DNA of 64,000 nt. It comes from Antedon bifida. Lineage: Eukaryota > Echinodermata > Crinoidea > Comatulida > Antedonidae. The translations under genes were made by a program, and so were the position numbers. Where the stretch lies: contig OY727101.1 in assembly GCA_963402885.1 (NCBI GenBank), forward strand, positions 12,286,917-12,350,916. Direction: 5' to 3'. The notes under the pieces were generated by a model. It worked only from the letters and a program-made list of their open reading frames with translations. It had not been told where the DNA came from and searched no databases. Positions 11,201 through 18,590 of this stretch are shown here, one piece after another. The first letter of the stretch is position 1. Every line of letters starts with the position of its first letter.

Positions 11201-14200
11201 AAATGTATAGACGAGGTGGCCGAGTGGTTAAGGTGATGGACTGCTAATCCATTGTGCTCTGCACGCGTGGGTTCGAATCCCATCCTCGTCGCCATTACTT
11301 TTTTTTTATGAATTACTCGTTAGTAAATATGTGACCTATTCGAATAGGAATACACATTGTTCTTATATTAATCCCAGGTACATTTCGTATAATTGTTGGA
11401 ATGGTACTGTGCGAATGCGTTAAATGTATAGACGAGGTGGCCGAGTGGTTAAGGCGATGGACTGCTAATCCATTGTGCTCTGCACGCGTGGGTTCGAATC
11501 CCATCCTCGTCGCCATTACCTTTTTTTATGAATTACTCGTTAGTAAATATGTAACCTATTCGAATAGGAATACACATTGTTCTTATAATAATCCCAAGTA
11601 CATTTTTCGTATAATTGTTGGAATGGTACTGTGCGAATGCGTTAAATGTAGAGACGAGGTGGCCGAGTGGTTAAGGCGATGGACTGCTAATCCATTGTGC
11701 TCTGCACGCGTGGGTTCGAATCCCATCCTCGTCGCCATTACTTTTTTTTTAACTGCTCGTTAGTAAATACGTGACCTATTCGAATAGAAATACACATTGT
11801 TCTTATAATAATCCCAGGTATATTTCGTATAATTGTTGGAATGGTACTGTGCCAATTCGTTAAATGTATAGACGAGGTGGCCGAGTGGTTTAGTCGATGG
11901 ACTGCTAATCCATTGTGCTCTGCACGCGTGGGTTCGAATCCCATCCTCGTCGCCATTACTTTTTTTTATGAACTACTCGTTAGTAAATATGTGACCTATT
12001 CGAATAGGAATACACATTGTTCTTATAATAATCCCAGGTACATTTCGTATAATTGTTGGGATGGTACTGTGCGAATGCGTTAAATGTATAGGCGAGGTGG
12101 CCGAGTGGTTAAGGCGATGGACTGCTAATCCATTGTGCTCTGCACGCGTGGGTTCGAATCCCATCCTCGTCGCCATTACTTTTTTTTTAACTACTCGTTA
12201 GTAAATATGTGACCTATTCGAATAGGAATACACATTGTTCTTATAATAATCCCAGGTACATTTCGTGTAATTGTTGGAATGGTACTGTGCGAATTCGATA
12301 AATGTATAGACGAGGTGGCCGAGTGGTTAAGGTGATGGACTGCTAATCCATTGTGCTCTGCACGCGTGGGTTCGAATCCCATCCTCGTCGCCATTACTTT
12401 TTTTTTATGAATTACTCGTTAGTAAATATGTGACCTATTCGAATAGGAATACACATTGTTCTTATAATAATCCCAGGTACATTTTGTATAATTGTTGGAA
12501 TGGTACTGTGCGAATGCGTTAAATGTATAGACGAGGTGGCCGAGTGGTTAAGGCGATGGACTGCTAATCCATTGTGCTCTGCATGCGTGGGTTCGAATCC
12601 CATCCGGAATGGTACTGTGCGAATGCGTTAAATGTATAGACGAGGTGGCCGAGTGGTTAAGGCGATGAACTGCTAATCCATTGTGCTCTGCACGCGTGGG
12701 TTCGAATCCCATCCTCGTCGCCATTACTTTTTTTTTTATGAATTACTCGTTAGTAAATATGTGACCTATTCGAATAGGAATACACATTGTTCTTATAATA
12801 ATCCCAGGTACATTTCGTATAACTGTTGGAATGGTACTGTGCGAATGCGTTAAATGTATAGACGAGGTGGCCGAGTGGTTAAGGCGATGGACTGCTAATC
12901 CATTGTGCTCTGCACGCGTGGGTTCGAATCCCATCCTCGTCGCCATTACTTTTTTGTTATGAACTACTCGTTAGTAAATATGTGACCTACTCGAATAGGA
13001 ATACACATTGTTCTTATAATAATCCCAGGTACATTTCGTATAATTGTTGGAATGGTACTGTTCCAATTCGTTAAATATATAGACGAGGTGGCCGAGTGGT
13101 TAAGCCGATGGACTGCTATTCCATTTTGCTCTGCGCTGCACGCGTGGGTTCGAATCCCATCCTCTGCCATTTATTTATTTATTTATTAGTGAATATGTGA
13201 CCTATACGAATAAAAATACACTTTGTTATTATCATAATACTAGGTATATTTCAAATGTTGGTGCAATGTTGCTGTGCAAATCGGTTTTAATGTAAAGACG
13301 TACGAGGTGTGACCTTCACTAAGAACAATACAATCAATTTCACTCACGAAATTACCTATAAACACATGTATTATTTAAAAGAGAAGTGTTAAGCTCTCTC
13401 TAGATTCTCAAACTAGTTTGACAAAAAAAGTGTGATGTGGCCAAAAATGGTAGTGATATGCTTAAATATGGTAGTGATATGACATCATCATGTCCATATA
13501 TGGGGAAATCACATTTTTTGTCACATAAAATTTGATAGTGTAGACAGAGCTTGATTAATACAAATATTTAACATTAAATTATTAAACTATGTTAAGTTGG
13601 CTACAAAAGCATAATCGGTTTTGTTCTTGTTTTAGGGACACAGAGCCTAACACTGCGGGGCTGGCATTAAGGGGATGACATGACCCAGGGTCATAAATAT
13701 AGTACTTGATTTAGATAAAATCCAACTATTTATATTTCGTTTGCTTGTTATCGTATATAGTTCTCCTGGTAAACCTATTTTAGGAATATGTTATTACTGT
13801 GCAGTGAAGCGTGAAAGATAATAATCATATTATACTTATTATGCGCCCGTATGTAAACATGGTAGTTTGTTTAAATTGTCAGAAGCCGTCGTTTATGAAC
13901 GTTGTATTTTCTATTGTTATTCTAACCCAGTATTGTGGATTTCCTATTTGCGGCTGCCTGTCGTGAAAGACGAGGTGGCCGAGTGGTTAAGGCGATGGAC
14001 TGCTAATCCATTGTGCTCTGCACGCGTGGGTTCGAATCCCATCCTCGTCGCTATTTTTTTTTTAGTTTTTCCTGCAATTTATTTATGTTTTTTACACCCA
14101 TATTTTTCATTCCCTGTCTTTGCTTATTTTCCCATTTTTTTTCACTGAACAAAATTACATAATTATTTCACATTTAGATTTAGTTCTTAAGTAAAGATTA

Positions 14201-17200
14201 TACAGTATATTACTAGAGGGTTCGCTCGCTTCGCTCGCGCACCCTCTAGTGGGTGTACCCGAATGGTCCTCGAAAACATGACCAACGCCTCTGGAAATTG
14301 AGGCCCGGCTGACTATGCATATGACTGATGAGTAATTTGTACTAATCATACAGTAAGAACATAAGATGCAAATAATATAATTGTAAAGAACAATATACGT
14401 ATAATATACATATTATATTATTATATAATATTATCTGAACGTTACACACAGGAGGAAACCGTTAATAGGGGTCATAAATCACTGAAACAGTCTCTAACGT
14501 GACGGCGTACCAAGAGACCAAAAGCATAGTTTATCAAAGTGGGTGACAGTGAGCGGGGTTTTAACATTTGTATCACAATATATCATGACAACAGCATCTT
14601 GTTAATTTTGGAACAAAATGATCAAATAACAACTTTCGTAGCCTACTTATATATCGGCCGTAAGACACCATTTATAATTATAAATAGAGCAAGCAACATA
14701 AATAATCGATAATATAAACAGTAAAGGTGTTTCCCTGGTAGGCCTACCAGGCCTCCTATAGTAACATTGAATCGCACCTAAATTTGATTAATAAATAGCA
14801 TAAATAATTAGTTCAATTAGCCTCCTATAGTAACATTGAATCGCACCTAAATTTGATAAATGATTAATAAATAGCATAAATAATTAGTTAAATTACTAAA
14901 ACAAATTTATTATTGATAGTTGAATATCTAAAACAAATAAATTGTAGTTCACGATTCAGTTGAATCACTAAAATCACATTGTACTAAAACAAATTGTATT
15001 TCACGTAAAGTAAATGCCTTTAATCAATATAATTGATTAGTTGATTATCTAAAACAAATTAATTGCAGCTGCAGTAGGCCTAGTTCACGACGATACGTTG
15101 AACCACTAAAATATTTGTATTTAATATTGAATGTCGCCACCAACGGCCATTTTGCCGGAAGTGACGGACCCGGAAGCCAGTTGAACAACAGCGCTAAATT
15201 TTGTCGTTGTAAAAGACAAAAATGGAACAATAGCGTCGATGTGAAGACTAATGTTATCAAATCTACGTTTCGCGGTACATCTGAGATAGATAAGGTATCC
15301 AAGGCGGAGATTTGTACCGAAGTTTTTGCATTGTGCTCGCCTATGTCAGAATTAACCATAATTTATATATAGATTATATTTACTTGTCGATTTGAGGTTA
15401 ATCGCAACATATTGTGATATAATGATTCAATATTATTATTATATTATATATTATTATAACATTATTATAAGTGTGTGCTAAAATTTAAAAGATAATATCA
15501 GAAATATTTTTGAGGGAACGATGAATATGAACAAATTATGCTCACTGCTGCTCACACGTTGCTCACTGTTGTTCCGAAATCAAATCAAACAATTCCCGTT
15601 CATGGCTCAATATATTATGATTATATAATCAGACCAAGGCATTCAATTAAAAATTGACACTTATTTTTAATAAAAACGGAATTTGATGCGTTATTTGTTT
15701 GGAGCTGGTTAATTTGTCCGCGGACAAAGGTATTATACAGGTGTTCTTTGTATTTGCAGGCAACATAGGTTAATAATTAAAATATCCACGTCCTATTGTT
15801 GACTTTTAAATTCCTTGGTTCGCAAACTGAGTGAGTGTAGGATTAAAGAAGACGACCCGATTCTGCATCTAGATAGAGTCTATCGCAAGTCATATAGAAA
15901 CGAGTCTAGCTCTAATACACGATATATTTGTCAATAGGTTCATAAGACAAGGTATAACGTTAGTTATATGTGTATTTAATTGTTTAGAGATACCCAATGT
16001 ACCAGGAACCAGAATATCAGTTGTATAATCGTATTGCTATTATTAACATTTTCATTCAATAATATTGTTTTAGGTTATAGTGCTTTGCGTATTGCCAAAC
16101 GACTTCATGAAATTGATCTGGAATTAGCCGTGCTGCCAACGTTAGCTCAAGCATTGTTACAAGCAAACAGGTAGGTACAATAATAAAGTACACTTATGGA
16201 TATAAGACTCTGTTATTAAGTGTTGACATTACAGCAACACACGTAGAGACTCAAGTCAACTATCAGCGTCCCAACTAGCGCGTCAAGCCACGTGTCTCAT
16301 GATGTTGTTGATGCCTAATTCTTTACAAAAGTTGTACAATTGGCGCGTCAAAAGTCTCTTCGTGCAGTGTTGATGCTTAATTCTTATATTACAAAAGATG
16401 CACCATTACTTAGTTCAATGAATGCGTCAAGTAGTCCTATCTCTTCCTGGTGTTGACGCTTAGTTCTTTAAAAAAATATACCATTAATTAGCGTTTCAAC
16501 GAACGCGTCAAGTAGGCCTATCTATGGGTGGTATCGACGCTTAGAGTTCTTACAAAAGATGTACCATTGATTAGCGTTTAAACGAGTGTATCATGGTGTC
16601 GACGCTTAATTCATACAAAAGAATTTCGCCTATAAGTTATAATGTTTTGTTTTTGTAGGTTAACCTCCTGCGTTGAGAACCTAGAAGCGTTACAATATGC
16701 AGCCGAAGAGGAGGAAAACTGCGTTTCAGTCGGCTGGTACTTTTGTGGATGTATGGATCTTCTTCTTGAAGCCGGTAAACATCATTATCACTTGAATACA
16801 TTATCATTGCGTTATTGGCTCATAGCAATAAGCTAATAATTATAATAACAATAGCTAGGAAGTATTTACTGATTCCCCCGATAAAGTCTTCCGAATGTCA
16901 TTTCACTCCAAGTTGCTACGTCTGTTTGGACATTGCACAGGTTTACGAAAGCAGAGTACCTATTGTATTTGGTGTTTTTTATGAGCCCCATAAACATAAG
17001 GCAGACGGCGGTGCTCTATCTTTCCTATGTTTAATTTGATACCAATAATTTAGATTTAGCGCGCACTTCTTCAATAAAGGCAATTTTTGGCCAGTCCCTA
17101 AATGCGTGTAAATTGCGAATTCAAAATGAGAAACGTTATAGCTCTCTGTACGCTTTGGCGAAGAGACATGATTTATGCTTGAGAGCTTTTTTTCCATATA

Positions 17201-18590
17201 GGGTTCACCCTTGAAGACCATAACACATGTATTGATTATTGCATACGTGTCATGAATGAACAAGCTTTCTCGGTGGACACCACCCCGAGGTTGTACCTCC
17301 AGTCATGTCTAGCGTTATGGTAAGTAGGCCTACATAGATTTCGAATCGGGAACGTGGTAGACAGGTAATTCAAATTTAAAAAAAAACAAATGTTGATTTA
17401 AAATTTCATATAAGAAATGTATTTATTTTGGTTTTGCTACGTATAGTCTGGCAATAAATGACACTTTTAGCCGATAAGCAGCACAACTTTGATTGGTAGG
17501 TCTCTATTCATTAATCCATGGTCTAATGATACGTCTCATGCAGAAATCATGAGTTTAATTATGGCATAAATTAGGAAATTATAGGGGCTATAATAATCTA
17601 TAAGCATGGATATACTAGATCAATAAGTTATCTGCAAGCCAGATTGTGTGGAGCAATTGTGACTTCAGATTGTGGACTTGAAGCTAGAAATAATTATCTT
17701 ATTTATGATTTCTGCCTAAGACTTCGAGTACCTCTATAAATTATTTTAGGTATTCCAGAAAAGGCGAGTGGGTAAAGTCCACCAGATGGATGGAGCTGTC
17801 TGATGAACTAGCGGCACGCCATGAGCGAACGACGTTGGTTACCGTACAATCAGCGTTCAAGATGTTAGAATGCAGGCTTCTGCATGTGTACAGAACGCTG
17901 AAAGATGGCGATTCAGGTCGGGACGAGAAGGTACAGGTTGACAAGGTAATTTCAGTTGTAGTTAGGGCTTGGTTTGTTATTTACCTGGGTAAGGTGGTTT
18001 CATGGCCATAGTTGGGCTAACTTTGGTAGGTTGGAACCAACTTACCCGGGTAAGTTGGTTTCATGGGCATAGTTGGGCTAACTTTGGTAGGTTGGAGCCA
18101 ACTTACCCGGGTAAGTTGGTTTCATGGGCATAGTTGGGCTAACTTTGGTAGGTTGGAGCCAACTTACCCGGGTTATTAATATAATTTTATAATTTCTCAA
18201 TAACAGTTTTTCATATATAAACACAGCATCAATGTATTTAGGCCTATTTGTCTATTCTTTTTAAAGATGTTTTCCACGCTGCAGTCACGAGTCAATTTCT
18301 TTCCCGTTTTGAAACCACGACTGATGCACCTACGAGCTTACCGCCTTATGTTAGACAACAAACAAAGTAATGCTCGTAAACTGTTGAATAAATGTATAGA
18401 AGGAAGTCGGCAGAAAGGGCTATCAGTTGAAGAACACTGGGCAGAGCACAGCTCTTCGTACTGGTTCGATCCTAAGTGCTCAAAGGATCTTAGCACACAT
18501 TGGTTACAGTCCGTAGAAAAGGATCTTGATTGGCATGCGGCTAGAAACCTTGATGCCACTATGGTTAAATATTCTTTACCTTTACCATAA
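2222..18590 (+). CDS. Soluble adenylyl cyclase (ADCY10)-like protein, C-terminal exons (5' end outside window)
   Basis: Nine exons join in one frame: 2222-2322, 3805-3955, 5071-5162, 5910-6028, 16074-16170, 16659-16774, 17202-17319, 17750-17945 and 18267-18590 (TAA). Each has an AG acceptor and a GT donor, and phases agree (2, 0, 2, 1, 2, 1, 2, 0). They give about 437 residues and no start, so the gene begins upstream. The product is alpha-helical and TPR-like, with segments such as QLNRAESSDDDLHE, YSALRIAKRLHEID, CMDLLLEAGFTLED and LMHLRAYRLMLDN. From family knowledge this pattern resembles the long C-terminal region of soluble adenylyl cyclase, the bicarbonate-responsive cAMP producer. The cyclase domains would lie outside the window. 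Another TPR-repeat protein remains possible. In the eighth exon an alternative in-frame donor at 17930 would remove five residues. The 10-kb fourth intron carries the tRNA-Ser array. An AATAAA at 18885 could be the polyadenylation signal. Confidence 0.6.
2323..3804. other. Intron between first and second visible exons
   Basis: Holds the inverted-repeat element at 2988-3157 and a GC-rich stretch (3425-3720) with repeated GCGG words that looks like another decayed repeat. No gene seen. Confidence 0.6.
2988..3157. mobile_element. Hairpin MITE with TTAA ends
   Basis: Long arms around ACGTAACGCAAGGACGTAAA are mirrored at the right (TTTAAGTCCTTGCGTTACGT), and TTAA lies at both borders (2988-2991, 3154-3157). 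A degenerate relative is at about 18606-18740, just after the stop codon of the cyclase-like gene. Confidence 0.7.
3956..5070. other. Intron holding the lone tRNA-Ser
   Basis: Apart from the tRNA-Ser at 4409 and a fragment of the TGTCTACACTAT-type MITE near 4005-4055, nothing is recognised. Confidence 0.6.
4409..4490 (+). tRNA. trnas-gcu: tRNA-Ser(GCT), isolated divergent copy
   Basis: 82 nt with intact acceptor and T stems. The anticodon loop is TTGCTAT (anticodon GCT), with other changes (GGTTATGGC, GTGCTTTGC) against the array consensus. Lies in an intron of the cyclase-like gene, same strand. A T-run follows. Confidence 0.8.
5241..5262 (+). pseudogene. tRNA-Ser 5'-end relic
   Basis: GACGAATTGGTCGAGTGGG resembles the tRNA-Ser 5' end found in the array. 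The remainder of the tRNA is absent. Confidence 0.35.
5470..5711. mobile_element. MITE family 2 (8-bp TSD), copy 1
   Basis: Element 5478-5703 lies between two ACATCTAC target duplications (5470-5477, 5704-5711). The right end is TGTTAGATTGCCTT. The left end lacks the first bases of the terminal repeat. Confidence 0.75.
6201..6282 (+). tRNA. trnas-gcu: tRNA-Ser(GCT) array copy 1
   Basis: 82 nt, anticodon loop CTGCTAA, intact stems. Consensus sequence of the array. Confidence 0.93.
6420..6501 (+). tRNA. trnas-gcu: tRNA-Ser(GCT) array copy 2
   Basis: 82 nt, consensus sequence. Followed by CCATTAC and six T. Confidence 0.93.
6545..6572 (+). pseudogene. tRNA-Ser 3'-end scar
   Basis: Spacer words GACCTATTCGAA run directly into the tRNA end CCCATCCTCGTCG. 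The join is at the shared TTCGAA, so a whole tRNA body was lost by recombination between spacer and T loop. Confidence 0.75.
6707..6788 (+). tRNA. trnas-gcu: tRNA-Ser(GCT) array copy 3
   Basis: 82 nt, consensus sequence. The 5' flank reads GTAGA in place of GTATA. Confidence 0.93.
6926..7007 (+). tRNA. trnas-gcu: tRNA-Ser(GCT) array copy 4
   Basis: 82 nt, consensus sequence with a T-run after it. Confidence 0.93.
7144..7219 (+). pseudogene. tRNA-Ser array copy 5, 3'-truncated
   Basis: Identical to the consensus up to CCCATCC, then joined to GGAATGGTACTG of the spacer. It lacks the last six bases and any T-run. The next tRNA starts 34 bp later. Confidence 0.9.
7253..7334 (+). tRNA. trnas-gcu: tRNA-Ser(GCT) array copy 6
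   Basis: 82 nt. One C-to-T change in the 3' acceptor strand (CATCTTCGTCG) is a tolerated G-U pair. Partner of truncated copy 5. Confidence 0.88.
7475..7556 (+). tRNA. trnas-gcu: tRNA-Ser(GCT) array copy 7
   Basis: 82 nt, consensus sequence, preceded by the CCCAAGTACATTTTTCG spacer variant. Confidence 0.93.
7692..7773 (+). tRNA. trnas-gcu: tRNA-Ser(GCT) array copy 8
   Basis: 82 nt, consensus sequence, preceded by the GTGCCAATTCG spacer variant. Confidence 0.93.
7910..7991 (+). tRNA. trnas-gcu: tRNA-Ser(GCT) array copy 9
   Basis: 82 nt with AAGGTGATGG in place of AAGGCGATGG, which keeps a G-U pair in the D stem. Confidence 0.88.
8132..8207 (+). pseudogene. tRNA-Ser array copy 10, 3'-truncated
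   Basis: Same cut at CCCATCC joined to GGAATGG as copy 5, exactly 988 bp downstream of it. No T-run. Confidence 0.9.
8241..8322 (+). tRNA. trnas-gcu: tRNA-Ser(GCT) array copy 11, acceptor variant
   Basis: 82 nt. Acceptor 5' strand GACGACA with 3' strand TCTCGTC: the seventh pair is switched G-C to A-T on both strands, while the sixth pair is C-C. Partner of truncated copy 10. Confidence 0.8.
8463..8544 (+). tRNA. trnas-gcu: tRNA-Ser(GCT) array copy 12
   Basis: 82 nt, consensus sequence. Confidence 0.93.
8681..8762 (+). tRNA. trnas-gcu: tRNA-Ser(GCT) array copy 13, D-stem variant
   Basis: 82 nt. AAGTCGATGG in place of AAGGCGATGG unpairs one D-stem position. Preceded by the GTGCCAATTCG spacer. 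Confidence 0.8.
8901..8982 (+). tRNA. trnas-gcu: tRNA-Ser(GCT) array copy 14
   Basis: 82 nt, consensus sequence. Confidence 0.93.
9123..9204 (+). tRNA. trnas-gcu: tRNA-Ser(GCT) array copy 15
   Basis: 82 nt, consensus sequence. First unit of the 2,530-bp block repeated from 11653. Confidence 0.93.
9341..9422 (+). tRNA. trnas-gcu: tRNA-Ser(GCT) array copy 16, D-arm variant
   Basis: 82 nt with GGTTTAGTCGATGG: one D-loop and one D-stem change. The same variant is in copies 23 and 28. Confidence 0.75.
9561..9642 (+). tRNA. trnas-gcu: tRNA-Ser(GCT) array copy 17
   Basis: 82 nt starting GGCGAGG (A2 to G, G-U pair possible). The same change is in copy 29. Confidence 0.85.
9779..9860 (+). tRNA. trnas-gcu: tRNA-Ser(GCT) array copy 18
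   Basis: 82 nt with the AAGGTGATGG D-stem G-U variant. Confidence 0.88.
10000..10075 (+). pseudogene. tRNA-Ser array copy 19, 3'-truncated
   Basis: Cut at CCCATCC and joined to GGAATGG, as in copies 5 and 10. No T-run before copy 20. Confidence 0.9.
10109..10190 (+). tRNA. trnas-gcu: tRNA-Ser(GCT) array copy 20, anticodon-stem variant
   Basis: 82 nt with GATGAACTGCTAA: one anticodon-stem pair becomes A-C. Partner of truncated copy 19. Confidence 0.75.
10331..10412 (+). tRNA. trnas-gcu: tRNA-Ser(GCT) array copy 21
   Basis: 82 nt, consensus sequence. The 3' flank reads CCATTACC before seven T. Confidence 0.93.
10553..10634 (+). tRNA. trnas-gcu: tRNA-Ser(GCT) array copy 22
   Basis: 82 nt, consensus sequence with GTAGA 5' flank. 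Confidence 0.93.
10771..10852 (+). tRNA. trnas-gcu: tRNA-Ser(GCT) array copy 23, D-arm variant
   Basis: 82 nt with GGTTTAGTCGATGG, as in copies 16 and 28. Confidence 0.75.
10991..11072 (+). tRNA. trnas-gcu: tRNA-Ser(GCT) array copy 24
   Basis: 82 nt, consensus sequence. Confidence 0.93.
11210..11291 (+). tRNA. trnas-gcu: tRNA-Ser(GCT) array copy 25
   Basis: 82 nt with AAGGTGATGG. Confidence 0.88.
11431..11512 (+). tRNA. trnas-gcu: tRNA-Ser(GCT) array copy 26
   Basis: 82 nt, consensus sequence. The 3' flank CCATTACC matches copy 21. Confidence 0.93.
11653..11734 (+). tRNA. trnas-gcu: tRNA-Ser(GCT) array copy 27
   Basis: 82 nt, consensus sequence. Equivalent of copies 15 and 22. Confidence 0.93.
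11871..11952 (+). tRNA. trnas-gcu: tRNA-Ser(GCT) array copy 28, D-arm variant
   Basis: 82 nt with GGTTTAGTCGATGG. Confidence 0.75.
12091..12172 (+). tRNA. trnas-gcu: tRNA-Ser(GCT) array copy 29
   Basis: 82 nt starting GGCGAGG, as in copy 17. Confidence 0.85.
12309..12390 (+). tRNA. trnas-gcu: tRNA-Ser(GCT) array copy 30
   Basis: 82 nt with AAGGTGATGG. Confidence 0.88.
12530..12605 (+). pseudogene. tRNA-Ser array copy 31, 3'-truncated
   Basis: Same truncation as copies 5, 10 and 19, with one private change (GCATGCG in the variable arm). Confidence 0.9.
12639..12720 (+). tRNA. trnas-gcu: tRNA-Ser(GCT) array copy 32, anticodon-stem variant
   Basis: 82 nt with GATGAACTGCTAA, as in copy 20. 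Partner of truncated copy 31. Confidence 0.75.
12861..12942 (+). tRNA. trnas-gcu: tRNA-Ser(GCT) array copy 33
   Basis: 82 nt, consensus sequence. Confidence 0.93.
13082..13167 (+). pseudogene. tRNA-Ser array copy 34, rearranged
   Basis: The variable arm has a short internal duplication (CTCTGCGCTGCACGCG), the loop reads CTGCTAT and the 3' end is CCTCTGCC, so the acceptor stem cannot close. It marks the array edge. Confidence 0.85.
13391..13552. mobile_element. MITE family 3 copy (AAGCTCTGTCTACACTAT type)
   Basis: The left part has CAAACTAGTTTGACAAAAAA and the right end GATAGTGTAGACAGAGCTT. Related copies lie at 38519-38640 and 59081-59360, with fragments near 4005 and 38700. Confidence 0.7.
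13969..14050 (+). tRNA. trnas-gcu: tRNA-Ser(GCT), separate copy downstream of the array
   Basis: 82 nt and identical to the array consensus, but with unrelated flanks on both sides (GTCGTGAAA before, CTATTTTTTTTT after). It could be the founder or an escaped copy. Confidence 0.92.
14750..14896 (+). repeat. Tandem duplication, ~70-bp unit, two copies
   Basis: CCTCCTATAGTAACATTGAA and the following AAATTTGAT...AATAAATAGCATAAATAATTAG occur twice in a row. Confidence 0.85.
15115..15372 (-). repeat. Inverted partial copy of dispersed repeat R
   Basis: Its reverse complement matches 19932-20060 (shared words ACATCTGAGATAGAT and GAGATTTGTACCGAAG) and its other part matches near 32760-32795. Confidence 0.75.
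16171..16658. other. Intron with decayed short repeats
   Basis: Degenerate repeats of TTGATGCTTAATTCTTA and GCGTCAAG words about 90-100 bp apart. No gene. Confidence 0.5.
16775..17201. other. Intron, nothing recognised
   Basis: Ordinary intronic sequence between exons six and seven of the cyclase-like gene. Confidence 0.6.
17320..17749. other. Intron, nothing recognised
   Basis: AT-rich sequence between exons seven and eight of the cyclase-like gene. No repeat or gene seen. Confidence 0.6.
17981..18173 (+). repeat. 61-bp tandem repeat, three copies, with inverted arms
   Basis: Units run from AAGTTGGTTTCATGGGCATA to CCAACTTACCCGGGT. Each unit is bounded by GGGTAAGTTGG and CCAACTTACCC, so every unit can fold on itself. 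Lies just after the eighth exon's donor. Confidence 0.85.

Larger units (their letters stand above)
6201..13167 (+). repeat. Tandem tRNA-Ser(GCT) array, 34 units, inside a 10-kb intron
   Basis: 34 tRNA-Ser sequences on the plus strand, mostly 217-222 bp apart. Each full copy ends ...CTCGTCG, followed by CCATTAC and a run of six to ten T (Pol III terminator). The spacer carries GACCTATTCGAATAGGAAT and ends ...AAATGTATA before the next tRNA. Four units are only 109 bp apart because the upstream tRNA is cut short. 29 copies are full length (14 of them deviating slightly from the consensus), four are truncated and one is rearranged. The array lies between exons ending at 6028 and starting at 16074 of the cyclase-like gene, in sense orientation. 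Confidence 0.95.
14051..16073. other. Rest of the 10-kb intron: repeats only
   Basis: Contains a hairpin of GCTCGCTTCGCTCGC type (14212-14254), a ~70-bp tandem duplication (14750-14896), and an inverted partial copy of the repeat found at 19925 (15115-15372). No gene recognised. Confidence 0.6.

Noticed and set aside
6201-13167. Regularly spaced repeats that could suggest a CRISPR array
   Set aside because: The repeated unit is a complete tRNA gene with T-run, the period is ~220 bp, the spacers are alike, and the DNA is eukaryotic.
6092-13170. Dozens of ~67-residue minus-strand ORFs with RMGFEPTRAEHNGL and plus-strand ones with EVAEWLRRWTANPLCSA
   Set aside because: They are translations of the tRNA-Ser sequence and its spacer on either strand. 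Their repetition follows the tRNA array.
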